From Agromyces sp. 3263 (GTDB taxonomy: Bacteria; Actinomycetota; Actinomycetes; Actinomycetales; Microbacteriaceae), in assembly GCF_031456545.1 (NCBI RefSeq), contig NZ_JAVDUV010000002.1, positions 992,001 to 1,056,000 of the forward strand: a DNA stretch of 64,000 bases, in the 5' to 3' direction. A program made the translations under genes and the position numbers. Positions 42,477-52,852 of the stretch are shown here, piece by piece. A model generated the notes under the pieces. The model had not been told where the DNA came from. It saw nothing but the letters and a program-made list of their open reading frames with translations, and did no database searches. Each line of letters begins with the position of its first letter. The stretch's first letter is position 1.

Positions 42477-43592
42477 TCAGGCCTCCGCCGACGCGCGAAG
42501 ACGGGCGGATGCCGCGGCGACGCGCTCGTCGTCGGCGGTGAGGGAGAGCCGCACGTGCTCGGGGTAGTGCACCCCGTAGAAGTGCCCCGGTCCGGCGAGG
42601 ATGCCGAGGTCCGCGAGCCGTGCAATGGACTCCCACGCGTCGCGGCCCTCGGTGGCCCAGAGGTAGAGGCCGCCCTCGCTGCGGTCGATGCGGAAGCCGG
42701 CTGCCTCGAGCGCCGGCCTGAGGAGGTCACGACGTGCGCGGTATCGCTCCTTCTGCTCGGCGACATGCTGCTCGTCGGCGAGCGCGGCGACCATGGCCGC
42801 CTGCAGCGGCGCCGGAAGCATGAGGCCGGCGTGCTTGCGCACGTTGGTCAGCCGGGCGATCGACTCGCGGCATCCGGCGATGAAGGCGGCCCGGTAGCCC
42901 GCCATGTTCGACTGCTTCGAGAGCGAGTAGATGGCGAGCACATGGCGGGTGTCACTGTCGGTGACGCGCTGGTCGAGCAGGCTCGGCACGGGCTGCTCGT
43001 CCCACGGTGCATCCCATCCGAGCTCGGCGTAGCACTCATCGCTGACGATCACGGCGCCGAGCTCGCGCGCCCGCTCACGGGCGGCCCGCAGTTCGTCGAC
43101 CGAGAGCACCCGACCGTCTGGGTTGCCCGGGGTGTTGAGCCAGATGAGCCGGGTCGCAGCGGGCCATTCCTCGGGGTCGTCGGACGCGAGCGCCCGCGCG
43201 CCGGCGAAGAGGGCGCCCATCTCGTAGGTGGGGTACGCCGCGCGGGGATGCACGACCACGTCGCCCTCGCCGACGCCGAGCATGAACGGCAGCAGCGCCA
43301 CGAGCTCCTTCGAGCCGATGGTGGGCAGCACGGATGCCGCGTCGAGCCCCTCGACGCCGCGTCGGCGTGCGAACCACTCGACGATCGCGGTGCGCAGCGC
43401 GGGGGTGCCCACCGTCTGCGGGTAGGCGTGCGCGTCGGTCGCGCCGGCGAGCGCCTCACGCACGACCTCGGGCGTCGGGTCGACGGGCGAGCCGATGGAC
43501 AGGTCAACGACCCCGTCGGGGTGCGCGGCCGCGCGCTCCGCATAGGGAGCCATGAGGTCCCAGGGATAGTCGGGCAGCGCTCCGAGCGCCAT
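42477..43592 (-). CDS. dapC: Succinyldiaminopimelate transaminase
   Basis: 371 residues. A fold-type I aminotransferase with NTPGNPDGRV, SDECYAELGW and the PLP lysine in SLSKQSNMAGYRAAF. It directly follows ferredoxin (2-nt gap), the fdxC-dapC pairing of actinobacteria (compare Rv1177-Rv1178), which supports dapC over other aminotransferases. It converts N-succinyl-2-amino-6-oxopimelate to the diamino form. ATG 43592 was chosen because the longer frame runs back through ferredoxin. Confidence 0.9.
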   Translation of the reverse strand: MALGALPDYPWDLMAPYAERAAAHPDGVVDLSIGSPVDPTPEVVREALAGATDAHAYPQTVGTPALRTAIVEWFARRRGVEGLDAASVLPTIGSKELVALLPFMLGVGEGDVVVHPRAAYPTYEMGALFAGARALASDDPEEWPAATRLIWLNTPGNPDGRVLSVDELRAARERARELGAVIVSDECYAELGWDAPWDEQPVPSLLDQRVTDSDTRHVLAIYSLSKQSNMAGYRAAFIAGCRESIARLTNVRKHAGLMLPAPLQAAMVAALADEQHVAEQKERYRARRDLLRPALEAAGFRIDRSEGGLYLWATEGRDAWESIARLADLGILAGPGHFYGVHYPEHVRLSLTADDERVAAASARLRASAEA

Positions 43593-43594
43593 CG

Positions 43595-43915
43595 TCAGTG
43601 GGCCTGCGGCGGCAGTGCGGCGATGATCGGGTGGTCCTTCGGGATCACGCCCACCTTGGCGGCGCCGCCGGGCGAGCCGACCTCGTCGAAGAACTCGACG
43701 TTGGCCTTGTAGTAGTCGGCCCACTCCTCGGGGAGGTCGTCCTCGTAGTAGATCGCCTCGACGGGGCACACGGGCTCGCAGGCTCCGCAGTCGACGCACT
43801 CGTCGGGGTGGATGTAGAGCGAGCGTTCACCCTCGTAGATGCAGTCGACGGGGCACTCGTCGATACAGGCGCGGTCCTTGACGTCGACACACGGCAGGGC
43901 GATGACATAGGTCAC
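43595..43915 (-). CDS. fdxA: 7Fe-8S ferredoxin
   Basis: 106 residues. Cysteine pattern of a 3Fe-4S plus 4Fe-4S ferredoxin: C9 and the [10 protein letters not shown] segment, then [16 protein letters not shown]. The C-terminal extension is typical of the FdxA/FdxC group. Electron carrier, probably for P450s or reductases. GTG 43915; a TAGACT -10 box on the minus strand at 43950-43955 overlaps the end of the upstream membrane-protein gene, so it has its own promoter. Operonic with dapC. Confidence 0.94.
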   Translation of the reverse strand: MTYVIALPCVDVKDRACIDECPVDCIYEGERSLYIHPDECVDCGACEPVCPVEAIYYEDDLPEEWADYYKANVEFFDEVGSPGGAAKVGVIPKDHPIIAALPPQAH

Positions 43916-43952
43916 AGTGGCTCGCTGTCCTCTCGAAGGCTGGAACTCAAGT

Positions 43953-44360
43953 CTATGCGTCGGCGGCCGACGTGGCGCGCCGCTGCGGCAGCTCCGGCCA
44001 CGCCACGACGAGCACGGCGATGAGCGCGGGGCCGACCGCCCACACCGTGCCGACGATGTCGCCGGCGACGAGCACCGATCCGCCCGGACCGGGCAGCGTG
44101 AGCAGCGCGACCATGCCGATCACTCCCGCGGCGGCCGCAGCGGCGACCCACCGTCCGCCGGCGACGAGGCGGATGCCGACGAGCAGCGCCAGCACGCCCG
44201 CCAGGGCGAGCACGAGTCCCCACGGCACGACGACGTCGCCGACGGTCACCGACTGACGATGGCCGATCGTCGCGACCGCCCCGTAGATGGCCCCGAGCAG
44301 CGCGGCGAGCACGTACATGCCCGCCCGCGCCAACGGCGAGGGCTTCACGTCGTCGTTCAC
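43953..44360 (-). CDS. Four-helix membrane protein, unknown function
   Basis: 135 residues with helices at about 12-32, 45-63, 70-88 and 100-120, resembling the small DUF6113-like membrane proteins found beside fdxA in related genera (low certainty). Its GTG start overlaps the stop of the upstream lipoprotein gene (GTGA), so they are co-translated. No catalytic motif is visible. Confidence 0.65.
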   Translation of the reverse strand: MNDDVKPSPLARAGMYVLAALLGAIYGAVATIGHRQSVTVGDVVVPWGLVLALAGVLALLVGIRLVAGGRWVAAAAAAGVIGMVALLTLPGPGGSVLVAGDIVGTVWAVGPALIAVLVVAWPELPQRRATSAADA

Positions 44361-44818
44361 TGCTGGTTCGTGTTGGGGGTGACGGTGTACGTCAGCGTCT
44401 CGCCCTCGCCGGCCACGAGCACGAAGTACTCGGGGTTCGTGAAGATCCGGGCGCCCGCCTCGCCGCCCGTCATCGTGGTGTCCTCGGTGAAGCCGGCGCC
44501 CTCGAGCGCGGCTGCCGCGTCACCGACTGGATCAGCCGCAGAGGACGTGAGGGCGACGATCCAGCCCTGTCCATCGGCATCACCCGCGCCGCCGGCGAAC
44601 GTCACGTCGCCGTCGACGAGCGGGATCGACGTCGGGAAGTCGGCGGGCAGCTCGCCGCCGAGGCTGACGTCGCCGCCGGTCGCGCCCTCGATCGCGTCCT
44701 CGACGCCCTTGTTGACGAGGTCGGCGGGGTTGCCGAAGCATCCGGTGAGCAGCGACGCGGTGAGGCCCGCGATCGCCACGGCGGTGGCGGCGCGGGTCGT
44801 GGTCGTCAGGGTCGTCAT
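44357..44818 (-). CDS. Putative lipoprotein
   Basis: 153 residues. Lipoprotein signal with hydrophobic core and lipobox LLTGC (Cys27), then a small acidic domain (GGELPADFPTSIPLVDGDV). Not recognised beyond that. Translationally coupled to the four-helix membrane protein. ATG 44818 has AGGAG about 8 nt upstream. Confidence 0.75.
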   Translation of the reverse strand: MTTLTTTTRAATAVAIAGLTASLLTGCFGNPADLVNKGVEDAIEGATGGDVSLGGELPADFPTSIPLVDGDVTFAGGAGDADGQGWIVALTSSAADPVGDAAAALEGAGFTEDTTMTGGEAGARIFTNPEYFVLVAGEGETLTYTVTPNTNQQ

Positions 44819-44973
44819 GGCGAACTCCTCGCTGGCGTGGACGGGCCCGGGAAGATCGCGCGGCCCGGCGGTGCCCCCGGCATCCGCTCGCGTCGGAGTC
44901 TACCGCCCGGCGACCGGCGCCGCCGATGCCGTAGCGTGGTGGGCGTCGCGGGGCCGCCCGCCGGGAAGGATCG

Positions 44974-45825
44974 ATGACGATGTCGGATGCCGCAGCGACG
45001 AGCCACGGCGACGAGCGGGCGGTGCGCGTCGAACGCGACGGCCGCGTCGCCACCGTCGTCATCGACCGCCCGAAGTCGCTCAACGCCCTCTCCCCCGAGG
45101 TGCTCGGCGCGCTGGCGGCCGTGTTCGACGGCCTGTCCGACGACCCGGGCGACCTCGCCGGAGTGCTGCTCGTCGGCGCGGGCGGGCGGGCGTTCGTCGC
45201 CGGTGCCGACATCCGGGCACTGTCGCGGTCCACCCCGGCCGAGGGGGCGGAGACCGCACGACTCGGTCACCGCGTGGCCGCCACGATCGAGGCGCTCCCC
45301 CTTCCGGTCATCGCCTGCGTCGACGGGTTCGCGCTCGGCGGCGGGCTCGAGCTCGCGCTGGCGTGCGACTTCATCTACGCGACGGATGCCTCGCGCTTCG
45401 GCCAGCCCGAGGTGAAGCTCGGCCTCATCCCCGGGTTCGGCGGCACCGTGCGGCTGCCCCGAGTGGTGGGGCCGGCACGCGCGCGCGAGCTGATCTACAC
45501 CGGGCGCCAGATCGGGATCGAGGAGGCGGTGGCCGCGGGGCTCGTGCTGCGGCGGTTCGAGGACCGCGAGGCGCTCCTGGCCGGAGCACGGGAGACCGTG
45601 GAGCTCATGGCGACCGGCTCGGCGTCGGCGGTGGGCCTCGCCAAGCGTGTGCTCGTCGCGGCATCCGGCCAGGCCACCGACACCGCCACCGAGCTCGAGA
45701 TCGCCGGGTTCGAGGACGCGTTCCGCACCGGCGACAAGGCCGAGGGCGTGGCCGCCTTCCTCGAGAAGCGCGAGCCGCGGTTCGCCGACGGCGCCGGCGC
45801 CGGCGCCGGCACCACGCCCGCCTGA
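44974..45825 (+). CDS. Enoyl-CoA hydratase/isomerase family protein
   Basis: 283 residues. Crotonase fold: FVAGADIRALS forms the oxyanion-hole region. Both catalytic glutamates are present, one in GGGLELALACDF and one in FGQPEVKLGLIPGFGGT, supporting true hydratase activity on 2-enoyl-CoA in fatty acid oxidation. The C-terminus ends in a GAGAGAG run from a GCCGGC repeat. ATG 44974 follows GGAAGG. No other beta-oxidation gene is nearby. Confidence 0.9.
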   Translation: MTMSDAAATSHGDERAVRVERDGRVATVVIDRPKSLNALSPEVLGALAAVFDGLSDDPGDLAGVLLVGAGGRAFVAGADIRALSRSTPAEGAETARLGHRVAATIEALPLPVIACVDGFALGGGLELALACDFIYATDASRFGQPEVKLGLIPGFGGTVRLPRVVGPARARELIYTGRQIGIEEAVAAGLVLRRFEDREALLAGARETVELMATGSASAVGLAKRVLVAASGQATDTATELEIAGFEDAFRTGDKAEGVAAFLEKREPRFADGAGAGAGTTPA

Positions 45826-45865
45826 CCGGGAGCGACCGACCCGGTTCGCGCCCGGGCGGCCCTGC

Positions 45866-46693
45866 TCAGGCGATGTGGTCGTCGAGCCAGGCGAAGCCGT
45901 CGAAGCGCACGCCGTCGGCGCCGAACATCTCGAGGTGCATGTGCGGGCCGGTGGACTGGCCGGTTGTGCCGACGGCACCGAGCTGCTGGCCCGCGCTCAC
46001 GCGCTGGCCCTCGACGACCTGCAGCGAGCCGAACTGCATGTGCGCGTACGAGCTCGTGACGAGCTCGCCGTCGATGTTGTGCTGCACCTCGACGTTCACG
46101 CCGAGCCCGCCGCCGTTCTCGGTGGCCAGCACCACGACTCCATCGGCGATCGACATCACCGGCGAGCCGTTGCCCGGGTTGAAGTCGACGCCGTCGTGGC
46201 TCGTCGAGCAGCCGGCGCAGGGCGCGTTCCGGGGGCCGAACCCGTCCGAGCGCTTCTGCGGCGTCAGCACCGGCCAGACGACGAGGTCGGCCTTGATGAT
46301 CGAGACGCTGCCGAGGCCGGCGACCTGCGAGAGGAGGGGCGGCGGCGCGGCCTCGACCGCATAGCCCTCGACCGCCATGGGCTTCAGCTCGGCCTCGTGC
46401 GCGACCTCGATGGCCTGGGGGGCGAGCGTGATCGAGTCCTCGACCGGAGCGTACACGGAGGCGCGCGGCTCGGCGTCGGTCGCGGTGATCGCCAGGGCCG
46501 GCACGCTCGTCGCGACGAGCATGCCCGAGGCGAACGTCATCGCGATCACCGAGAACGCGGGCCGCAGCGATCGGCTGCGAGCGGTGCGGTCAGGGCTCGT
46601 GCGGGCGGCGCGGGGGCCGGCACCGAAGGCGCGGGCGCGGGAGGAGGCAGGGGGCTTCGGGGCGGCGCGGCGGCCGTGAGTGGGGGAATTCAT
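45866..46693 (-). CDS. M23 (LytM-type) peptidoglycan endopeptidase
   Basis: 275 residues. A basic N-terminus and membrane/signal segment at about 47-70 is followed by a C-terminal peptidase_M23 domain with zinc ligands in SHDGVDFNPG and the HxH in GPHMHLEM. It should cut peptide cross-links in the cell wall outside the membrane. Upstream at 46771-46789 is an 11-bp-period direct repeat (CCGTTACC twice), resembling sites for OmpR-family regulators such as MtrA. ATG 46693 lacks a clear ribosome binding site. Confidence 0.9.
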   Translation of the reverse strand: MNSPTHGRRAAPKPPASSRARAFGAGPRAARTSPDRTARSRSLRPAFSVIAMTFASGMLVATSVPALAITATDAEPRASVYAPVEDSITLAPQAIEVAHEAELKPMAVEGYAVEAAPPPLLSQVAGLGSVSIIKADLVVWPVLTPQKRSDGFGPRNAPCAGCSTSHDGVDFNPGNGSPVMSIADGVVVLATENGGGLGVNVEVQHNIDGELVTSSYAHMQFGSLQVVEGQRVSAGQQLGAVGTTGQSTGPHMHLEMFGADGVRFDGFAWLDDHIA

Positions 46694-46770
46694 GCAGGTG
46701 CGTTACGTATCCGGGTCAGAAGTCTCGAGGCGATCCCGGCTACCGTACGCACCGAATCTGGGAGATTCAT

Positions 46771-46789
46771 CCGTTACCCGACCGTTACC
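46771..46789 (-). promoter_or_regulatory. Direct repeat, candidate MtrA/OmpR-family regulator site
   Basis: CCGTTACC at 46771-46778 and again at 46782-46789 on the plus strand (GGTAACGG on the coding strand), period 11 bp, the helical spacing typical of OmpR-family response regulators. A further CGTTAC lies at 46701-46706. The M23 gene downstream is a plausible target. The regulator identity is inference. Confidence 0.45.
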
Positions 46790-46835
46790 TCGTCGGATCG
46801 GCATCCGTTTTCCGTTGCGCAGCGCGCAATGAACT

Positions 46836-46873
46836 GAGCGGATGCCCCGAGCTCGCGCTCGGGACATCCGCTC
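46836..46873 (-). terminator. Hairpin terminator after typA
   Basis: Stem GAGCGGAT (46836-46843) with ATCCGCTC (46866-46873) plus an inner CCCGAGC/GCTCGGG stem and a short loop, 22 nt downstream of the typA stop. No T-run. The arms include the GGATGCC heptamer. Confidence 0.7.
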
Positions 46874-46894
46874 ATCGGACGCTGAATCTGTGAA

Positions 46895-48799
<1,905 letters not shown>

Positions 48800-48940
48800 G
48801 GTTGGTCCTCAGTGATGCGTGTCGTCACGTGGCACCGACGCGGCCCTCGCGGGCGGCGCGGCGGCAGCGCGGAAGCGCTGGGTGTGAAGGTCTGTGGGAT
48901 TGCGCGAAGCCGAGTCCACGGCGCGCACCCGACAAGCCTA
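48800..48940 (-). promoter_or_regulatory. typA promoter and long 5' leader
   Basis: The minus-strand -10 box TAGGCT lies at 48935-48940 and the start codon at 48799, giving a leader near 130 nt of very high GC. No riboswitch class is recognised; the region otherwise holds no gene. Confidence 0.4.
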
Positions 48941-48970
48941 CCGTGCGAGGCGTGGGTTCGGCTGGGAACG

Positions 48971-49012
48971 CCGAACGCCCGGCATCCGGGTGAGCGGATG
49001 CCGGGCGTTCGG
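48971..49012. terminator. 18-bp perfect hairpin terminator after the peptide ABC operon
   Basis: Perfect 18-bp inverted repeat (48971-48988 with 48995-49012) around a GGTGAG loop; the arm reads CCGAACGCCCGGCATCCG. It ends the ABC transporter operon (last stop at 49026) and lies just upstream of the typA promoter. GGATGCC is embedded as an inverted pair. Confidence 0.85.
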
Positions 49013-49025
49013 ATGGTGCTTCGGG

Positions 49026-50798
49026 CTACGCCCCGAGCTCGATGCCGGCCCCGGGGATCGCCGCGAGCAGGTCGCGGGTGTACTGCTCCTTGGGGTTGTC
49101 GAACACCTCGTCGGTGGTCGCCGACTCGACGATCCGGCCGCGCTGCATCACCGACACGTGGTCGGCGATGACGCGCACGACGGCCAGGTCGTGGGTGATG
49201 AACAGGTAGGTGAGCCCCAGCTCGGCCTGCAGATCGGCGAGCAGGCGCAGGATCTGGGCCTGCACCAGCACGTCGAGGGCGGAGACCGCCTCGTCGAGCA
49301 CGAGGATCTCGGGCTTCAGCGCGAGCGCCCGCGCGATCGCGATGCGCTGGCGCTGGCCGCCCGAGAGCTCGTTCGGGTAGCGGCTCACCAGCGTGCGCGG
49401 CAGCGACACCTGGTCGAGCAGCTCGAGCACCCGCGCGCGGCGGGTCGCCTTGGTGCCGACCTTGTGCGTGTGCAACGGCTCCGCGATGGTGTTGCCGATG
49501 TTGCGCAGCGGGTTCAGCGAGCCGTACGGGTCCTGGAACACCGGCTGCATGCGGCTGCGGAGGTTGAAGAGCTCCTTGCCGGTGACGCTCGCCAGGTCGT
49601 TGCCGCCGACCACGATCTTGCCGCTCGTCGCGTCCTCCAGCTTGAGGAGCATCTTCGCGACCGTCGACTTGCCCGAACCCGACTCGCCGACGAGCGCCAT
49701 CGTGGTGCCCTTGGGAATCTGGAACGACACGTTGTCGACCGCCGTGAACTCGCCGGAGCCGCGGATCTTGAAGACCTTGGTGAGGTCCTCCACCACGATC
49801 GCAGGCGGGGCGGATGCCACGGCCGCGAGCGCCTCGGCGCGGGCCTCGGCCGTGGCGATGAGGTCGATCGTGTCACCGGCGGCGTCCGACGCGTCGGACG
49901 CCATGGACGACTCCGCCGCGGCGATGCTGCCGCTGGCCTGGATGCGGCGCGAGGCGAGGCTCGGCGCCGCGGCGACCAGCCGCTGCGTGTACGGGTGCTG
50001 CGGGTTCTGCAGGATCTGCGCCGACGGGCCCGACTCGACGACCTTGCCCTTGTACATGACCACGAGCTGCTCGGCGCGCTCCGCGGCGAGGCCGAGGTCG
50101 TGCGTGATGAACAGCAGGGTCGTGCCGAGCTCGCGGGTGAGCGACTCGAGGTGGTCGAGGATGACGCGCTGCACGGTGACGTCGAGCGCCGAGGTGGGCT
50201 CGTCGGCGATGAGCAGCTGCGGGTCGGCAGCGAGGCCCATGCCGATGAGCACGCGCTGGCGCATGCCGCCCGAGAACTGGTGCGGGAACTGCTTCAGGCG
50301 CCGGTCGGCGTCCTGCAGGCCGGCCTGCTTCAGCACCTCGATGGCGCGCTGCTTGACCTCCTTGCGGCCCGTCGCGATGCCGTTGGCCTTGATGGCCTCC
50401 TCGACCTGGAAGCCGATCGACCACACGGGGTTGAGGTTCGACATCGGGTCCTGGGGCACGAAGCCGATCTTCCGACCGCGGATGCCCTCCATCTCCTTGG
50501 GCGAGGCCTTGGTCAGGTCCTGCCCGTCGAGGAGGATCTGGCCGCCCGACACGTGACCCGTGCCGGGCAGGAGGTTGATGATCGCGTGCGCGGTCGTGGA
50601 CTTGCCGGAACCGGACTCCCCCACGATCGCGAGGCTCTGCCCGCGGTAGAGGGTGATGTTCACCCCGTCGACGGCCTTGACCAGGCCGTCCTGGGTGGTG
50701 AATCCGACCTGGAGGTCCTTGATCTCGAGGAGCGGGCGCTCCCCGACATCGACCGCGGTGCGCTGCTGCACGTTGCTTCCGTTCACGATCTCGGTCAT
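49026..50798 (-). CDS. Fused dual ATP-binding subunit of peptide ABC importer (DppD-DppF type)
   Basis: 590 residues containing two complete ABC ATPases in tandem. Walker A GESGSGKST occurs twice (near 60 and 380), signatures are FSGGMRQR and LSGGQRQR, Walker B are LLIADEPTSALD and ILVLDEAVSALD, and each half ends in an oligopeptide-ABC C-terminal region. An Ala/Ser/Asp-rich linker of about 50 residues joins the halves. It should power the peptide importer encoded upstream. ATG 50798 overlaps the permease stop (ATGA). Confidence 0.93.
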   Translation of the reverse strand: MTEIVNGSNVQQRTAVDVGERPLLEIKDLQVGFTTQDGLVKAVDGVNITLYRGQSLAIVGESGSGKSTTAHAIINLLPGTGHVSGGQILLDGQDLTKASPKEMEGIRGRKIGFVPQDPMSNLNPVWSIGFQVEEAIKANGIATGRKEVKQRAIEVLKQAGLQDADRRLKQFPHQFSGGMRQRVLIGMGLAADPQLLIADEPTSALDVTVQRVILDHLESLTRELGTTLLFITHDLGLAAERAEQLVVMYKGKVVESGPSAQILQNPQHPYTQRLVAAAPSLASRRIQASGSIAAAESSMASDASDAAGDTIDLIATAEARAEALAAVASAPPAIVVEDLTKVFKIRGSGEFTAVDNVSFQIPKGTTMALVGESGSGKSTVAKMLLKLEDATSGKIVVGGNDLASVTGKELFNLRSRMQPVFQDPYGSLNPLRNIGNTIAEPLHTHKVGTKATRRARVLELLDQVSLPRTLVSRYPNELSGGQRQRIAIARALALKPEILVLDEAVSALDVLVQAQILRLLADLQAELGLTYLFITHDLAVVRVIADHVSVMQRGRIVESATTDEVFDNPKEQYTRDLLAAIPGAGIELGA

Positions 50799-51751
50799 CG
50801 CTGGGCCCTCGCCTTCGGGTCGAGCGCGTCACGGATGACCTCGCCCAGCATGATGAAGCTCAGCACGGTGATCGACAGCGCGATCGACGGCAGGATCAGC
50901 ACCTGCGGCGCCGTGCGGAGGTCGGTCTGGGCGGCGCTGATGTCATTGCCCCACGACATGGTGCTCGAGGGCAGGCCGACGCCGAGGAACGACAGCGTCG
51001 CCTCGGCGACGATCGCCGCGGCGAGCGAGATCGTCGTGATGACGATGACGGGAGCGATCGAGTTCGGGAGCACGTGACGGACCAGGATGCGGAACCGCGA
51101 GACGCCGAGGGCGGTCGCAGCCATCACGAAGTCGGCGTTCTTCACCCTGAGGATCTCGGCCCTGAGCACGCGCGCCGTCGCCGGCCACGCGAATATGCCG
51201 ATGGCGAGTGAGATCACCCACACGTTCGCGTACTGCGAGAACACCGACATGATGACCACGGCCGCGAGGATGTAGGGGATGGAGAAGAAGATGTCGCCGA
51301 GGCGCGAGAGGACCGAGTCGATCCAGCCGCCGTAGAAGCCCGCGAAGGCGCCGAAGACGATGCCGAGCACGAACACCAGCACGGTCACGATGATGCCCAC
51401 CGACAGCGAGGTCGACGTGCCGTGGATGATGCGCGAGTAGATGTCGCACCCCTGCTTGGTGAAGCCGAGCGGGTGGCCGTCGGCGGGCCCGCCATTGCTG
51501 TTGGACAGCTGGCAGTCGTTGTTCGGGGCAACCTGCGTGAACAGGCCCGGGAACAGCGCGACGACGACGACGAGCACGATGAGGACCGACGAGATCCAGA
51601 ACATCGGGCGCTTGCGCACGTCGTTCCACGCGTCGATCCAGAGGTTGGTGGGCTTGCCCTCGGTCTTGACCTTGTCGATCGCGACGAGCGGCGTCTCCTC
51701 CAGCGGAGCGACGAAGTGCTGCTGGTCTGGTCGGGTGATGTTACTTGGCAT
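50795..51751 (-). CDS. Peptide ABC transporter permease (DppC/OppC)
   Basis: 318 residues. An N-terminal cytoplasmic stretch and first helix near 48-68 (OppC_N) precede the BPD_transp_1 core of five helices, with the EAA-type loop AATALGVSRFRILVRHVLPN contacting the ATPase. It overlaps the upstream dppB-like gene by 11 nt and the ATPase gene by 4 nt. Confidence 0.92.
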   Translation of the reverse strand: MPSNITRPDQQHFVAPLEETPLVAIDKVKTEGKPTNLWIDAWNDVRKRPMFWISSVLIVLVVVVALFPGLFTQVAPNNDCQLSNSNGGPADGHPLGFTKQGCDIYSRIIHGTSTSLSVGIIVTVLVFVLGIVFGAFAGFYGGWIDSVLSRLGDIFFSIPYILAAVVIMSVFSQYANVWVISLAIGIFAWPATARVLRAEILRVKNADFVMAATALGVSRFRILVRHVLPNSIAPVIVITTISLAAAIVAEATLSFLGVGLPSSTMSWGNDISAAQTDLRTAPQVLILPSIALSITVLSFIMLGEVIRDALDPKARAQR

Positions 51752-52670
51752 AGCGGATCCTCGGGTCGAGAACGGCGTACAGCAGATCCACCAGCAGGTT
51801 CACCACGAGGTAGATCAGCACCATGACGGTCACGAAGGAGACGACGGTGGGTCCCTCTCCGCGGATGATCGCCTGGTAGAGGGTGCGGCCGACGCCGGGC
51901 ACGTTGAAGATGCCCTCGGTGACCGTCGCGCCGACCATCAGCACGCCGAAGTCGACGGCGAGATAGGTGACGACGGGGATGAGCGAGTTGCGCAGGATGT
52001 GCACGGGGATGATGCGGGTGCGGGACAGGCCCTTGCTCGCGGCGGTGCGAACGAAGTCCTGCGTGCCCGTGTCGATGACTGACGCCCTCGTCAGTCGCAC
52101 GATCTGGGCGAAGCTGATCGTCGCCAGCACCAGCGCCGGCAATATCAGGTCTTGCGTTGGAGCTCCCGGACCGACGGTGGTGCGGAACCATCCCAACTGG
52201 ATGCCGAAGATGTACTGGGCCACGAAGGCGACCACGAAGATCGGCAGCGAGATGAGGATGAGGCTCACCACCAGCGCGCTCGCGTCGAAGATGCCGCCCT
52301 TGCGCAGGCCCGAGATGAGGCCGACCGAGATGCCGAAGACCATCTCGAAGAAGACCGCGATGACGGCGAGGCGGAGGGTGACGGGGAACGTCGTCGCGAG
52401 GATCTCGGAGACGGGCTGACCCGAGAACGAGGTGCCGAGATCACCGCGGAAGATGTTGCCGAGGAAGATCAGGTACTGGACGATGAACGGCTGGTCCAGG
52501 TGGTAGCGCTCGCGGAGCTGGTCGAGGACCTGCGGGGGCGGCGTCTTGTCGCCGAAGAGGGCGACGATCGGGTCTCCGGGCATTGCGAAGACCATGTAGT
52601 AGATCAGAAAGGTGGTGCCGAGCAGGACAGGGATCGCCTGAAGCAGTCGGCGCACGATGTAGCCGGCCAT
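51741..52670 (-). CDS. Peptide ABC transporter permease (DppB/OppB)
   Basis: 309 residues, six helices. N-terminal signature MAGYIVRRLLQAIPVLLGTTF, a QPVSEILATTFPVTLRLA segment, and the EAA loop RTAASKGLSRTRIIPVHILRN. Pairs with DppC to form the channel. It starts 183 nt after the substrate-binding protein stop; a strong hairpin in that gap probably lowers its expression relative to the binding protein. Confidence 0.92.
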   Translation of the reverse strand: MAGYIVRRLLQAIPVLLGTTFLIYYMVFAMPGDPIVALFGDKTPPPQVLDQLRERYHLDQPFIVQYLIFLGNIFRGDLGTSFSGQPVSEILATTFPVTLRLAVIAVFFEMVFGISVGLISGLRKGGIFDASALVVSLILISLPIFVVAFVAQYIFGIQLGWFRTTVGPGAPTQDLILPALVLATISFAQIVRLTRASVIDTGTQDFVRTAASKGLSRTRIIPVHILRNSLIPVVTYLAVDFGVLMVGATVTEGIFNVPGVGRTLYQAIIRGEGPTVVSFVTVMVLIYLVVNLLVDLLYAVLDPRIRYAK

Positions 52671-52779
52671 GGATCAGGCCCCGCTGTTCGTGATTGTTGA
52701 CATGTTGAAGAAACCTCACCGTTTGCGAGTCGTCCACTCGATGCTACGCCGATCGGGGCGGCATCGGGGATACGTGGGA

Positions 52780-52811
52780 GTGGGGCGGCAGCCGAATGGC
52801 TGCCGCCCCAC
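52780..52811 (-). terminator. Intercistronic hairpin between binding protein and permease genes
   Basis: 14-bp perfect stem (52780-52793 with 52798-52811; GTGGGGCGGCAGCC) with a GAAT-type 4-nt loop. It lies 42 nt after the oppA-like stop and 110 nt before the permease start. Probably a leaky terminator or 3' stabiliser giving excess binding protein, as in other ABC importers. Confidence 0.75.
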
Positions 52812-52852
52812 GGGCGCCTCAGAGTCTAACCCCGAGTGCCCCTGAACGAGAA

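Noticed and set aside
45790..45815. GCCGGC run at the end of the enoyl-CoA hydratase gene as a regulatory repeat
   Set aside because: Simple GC slippage encoding a GAGAGAG tail; no further structure.
49790..49960. Ala/Ser-rich linker in the fused ABC ATPase as a frameshift scar
   Set aside because: Both ATPase halves are complete and in frame; fused DppD-DppF proteins with such linkers are common in actinobacteria.
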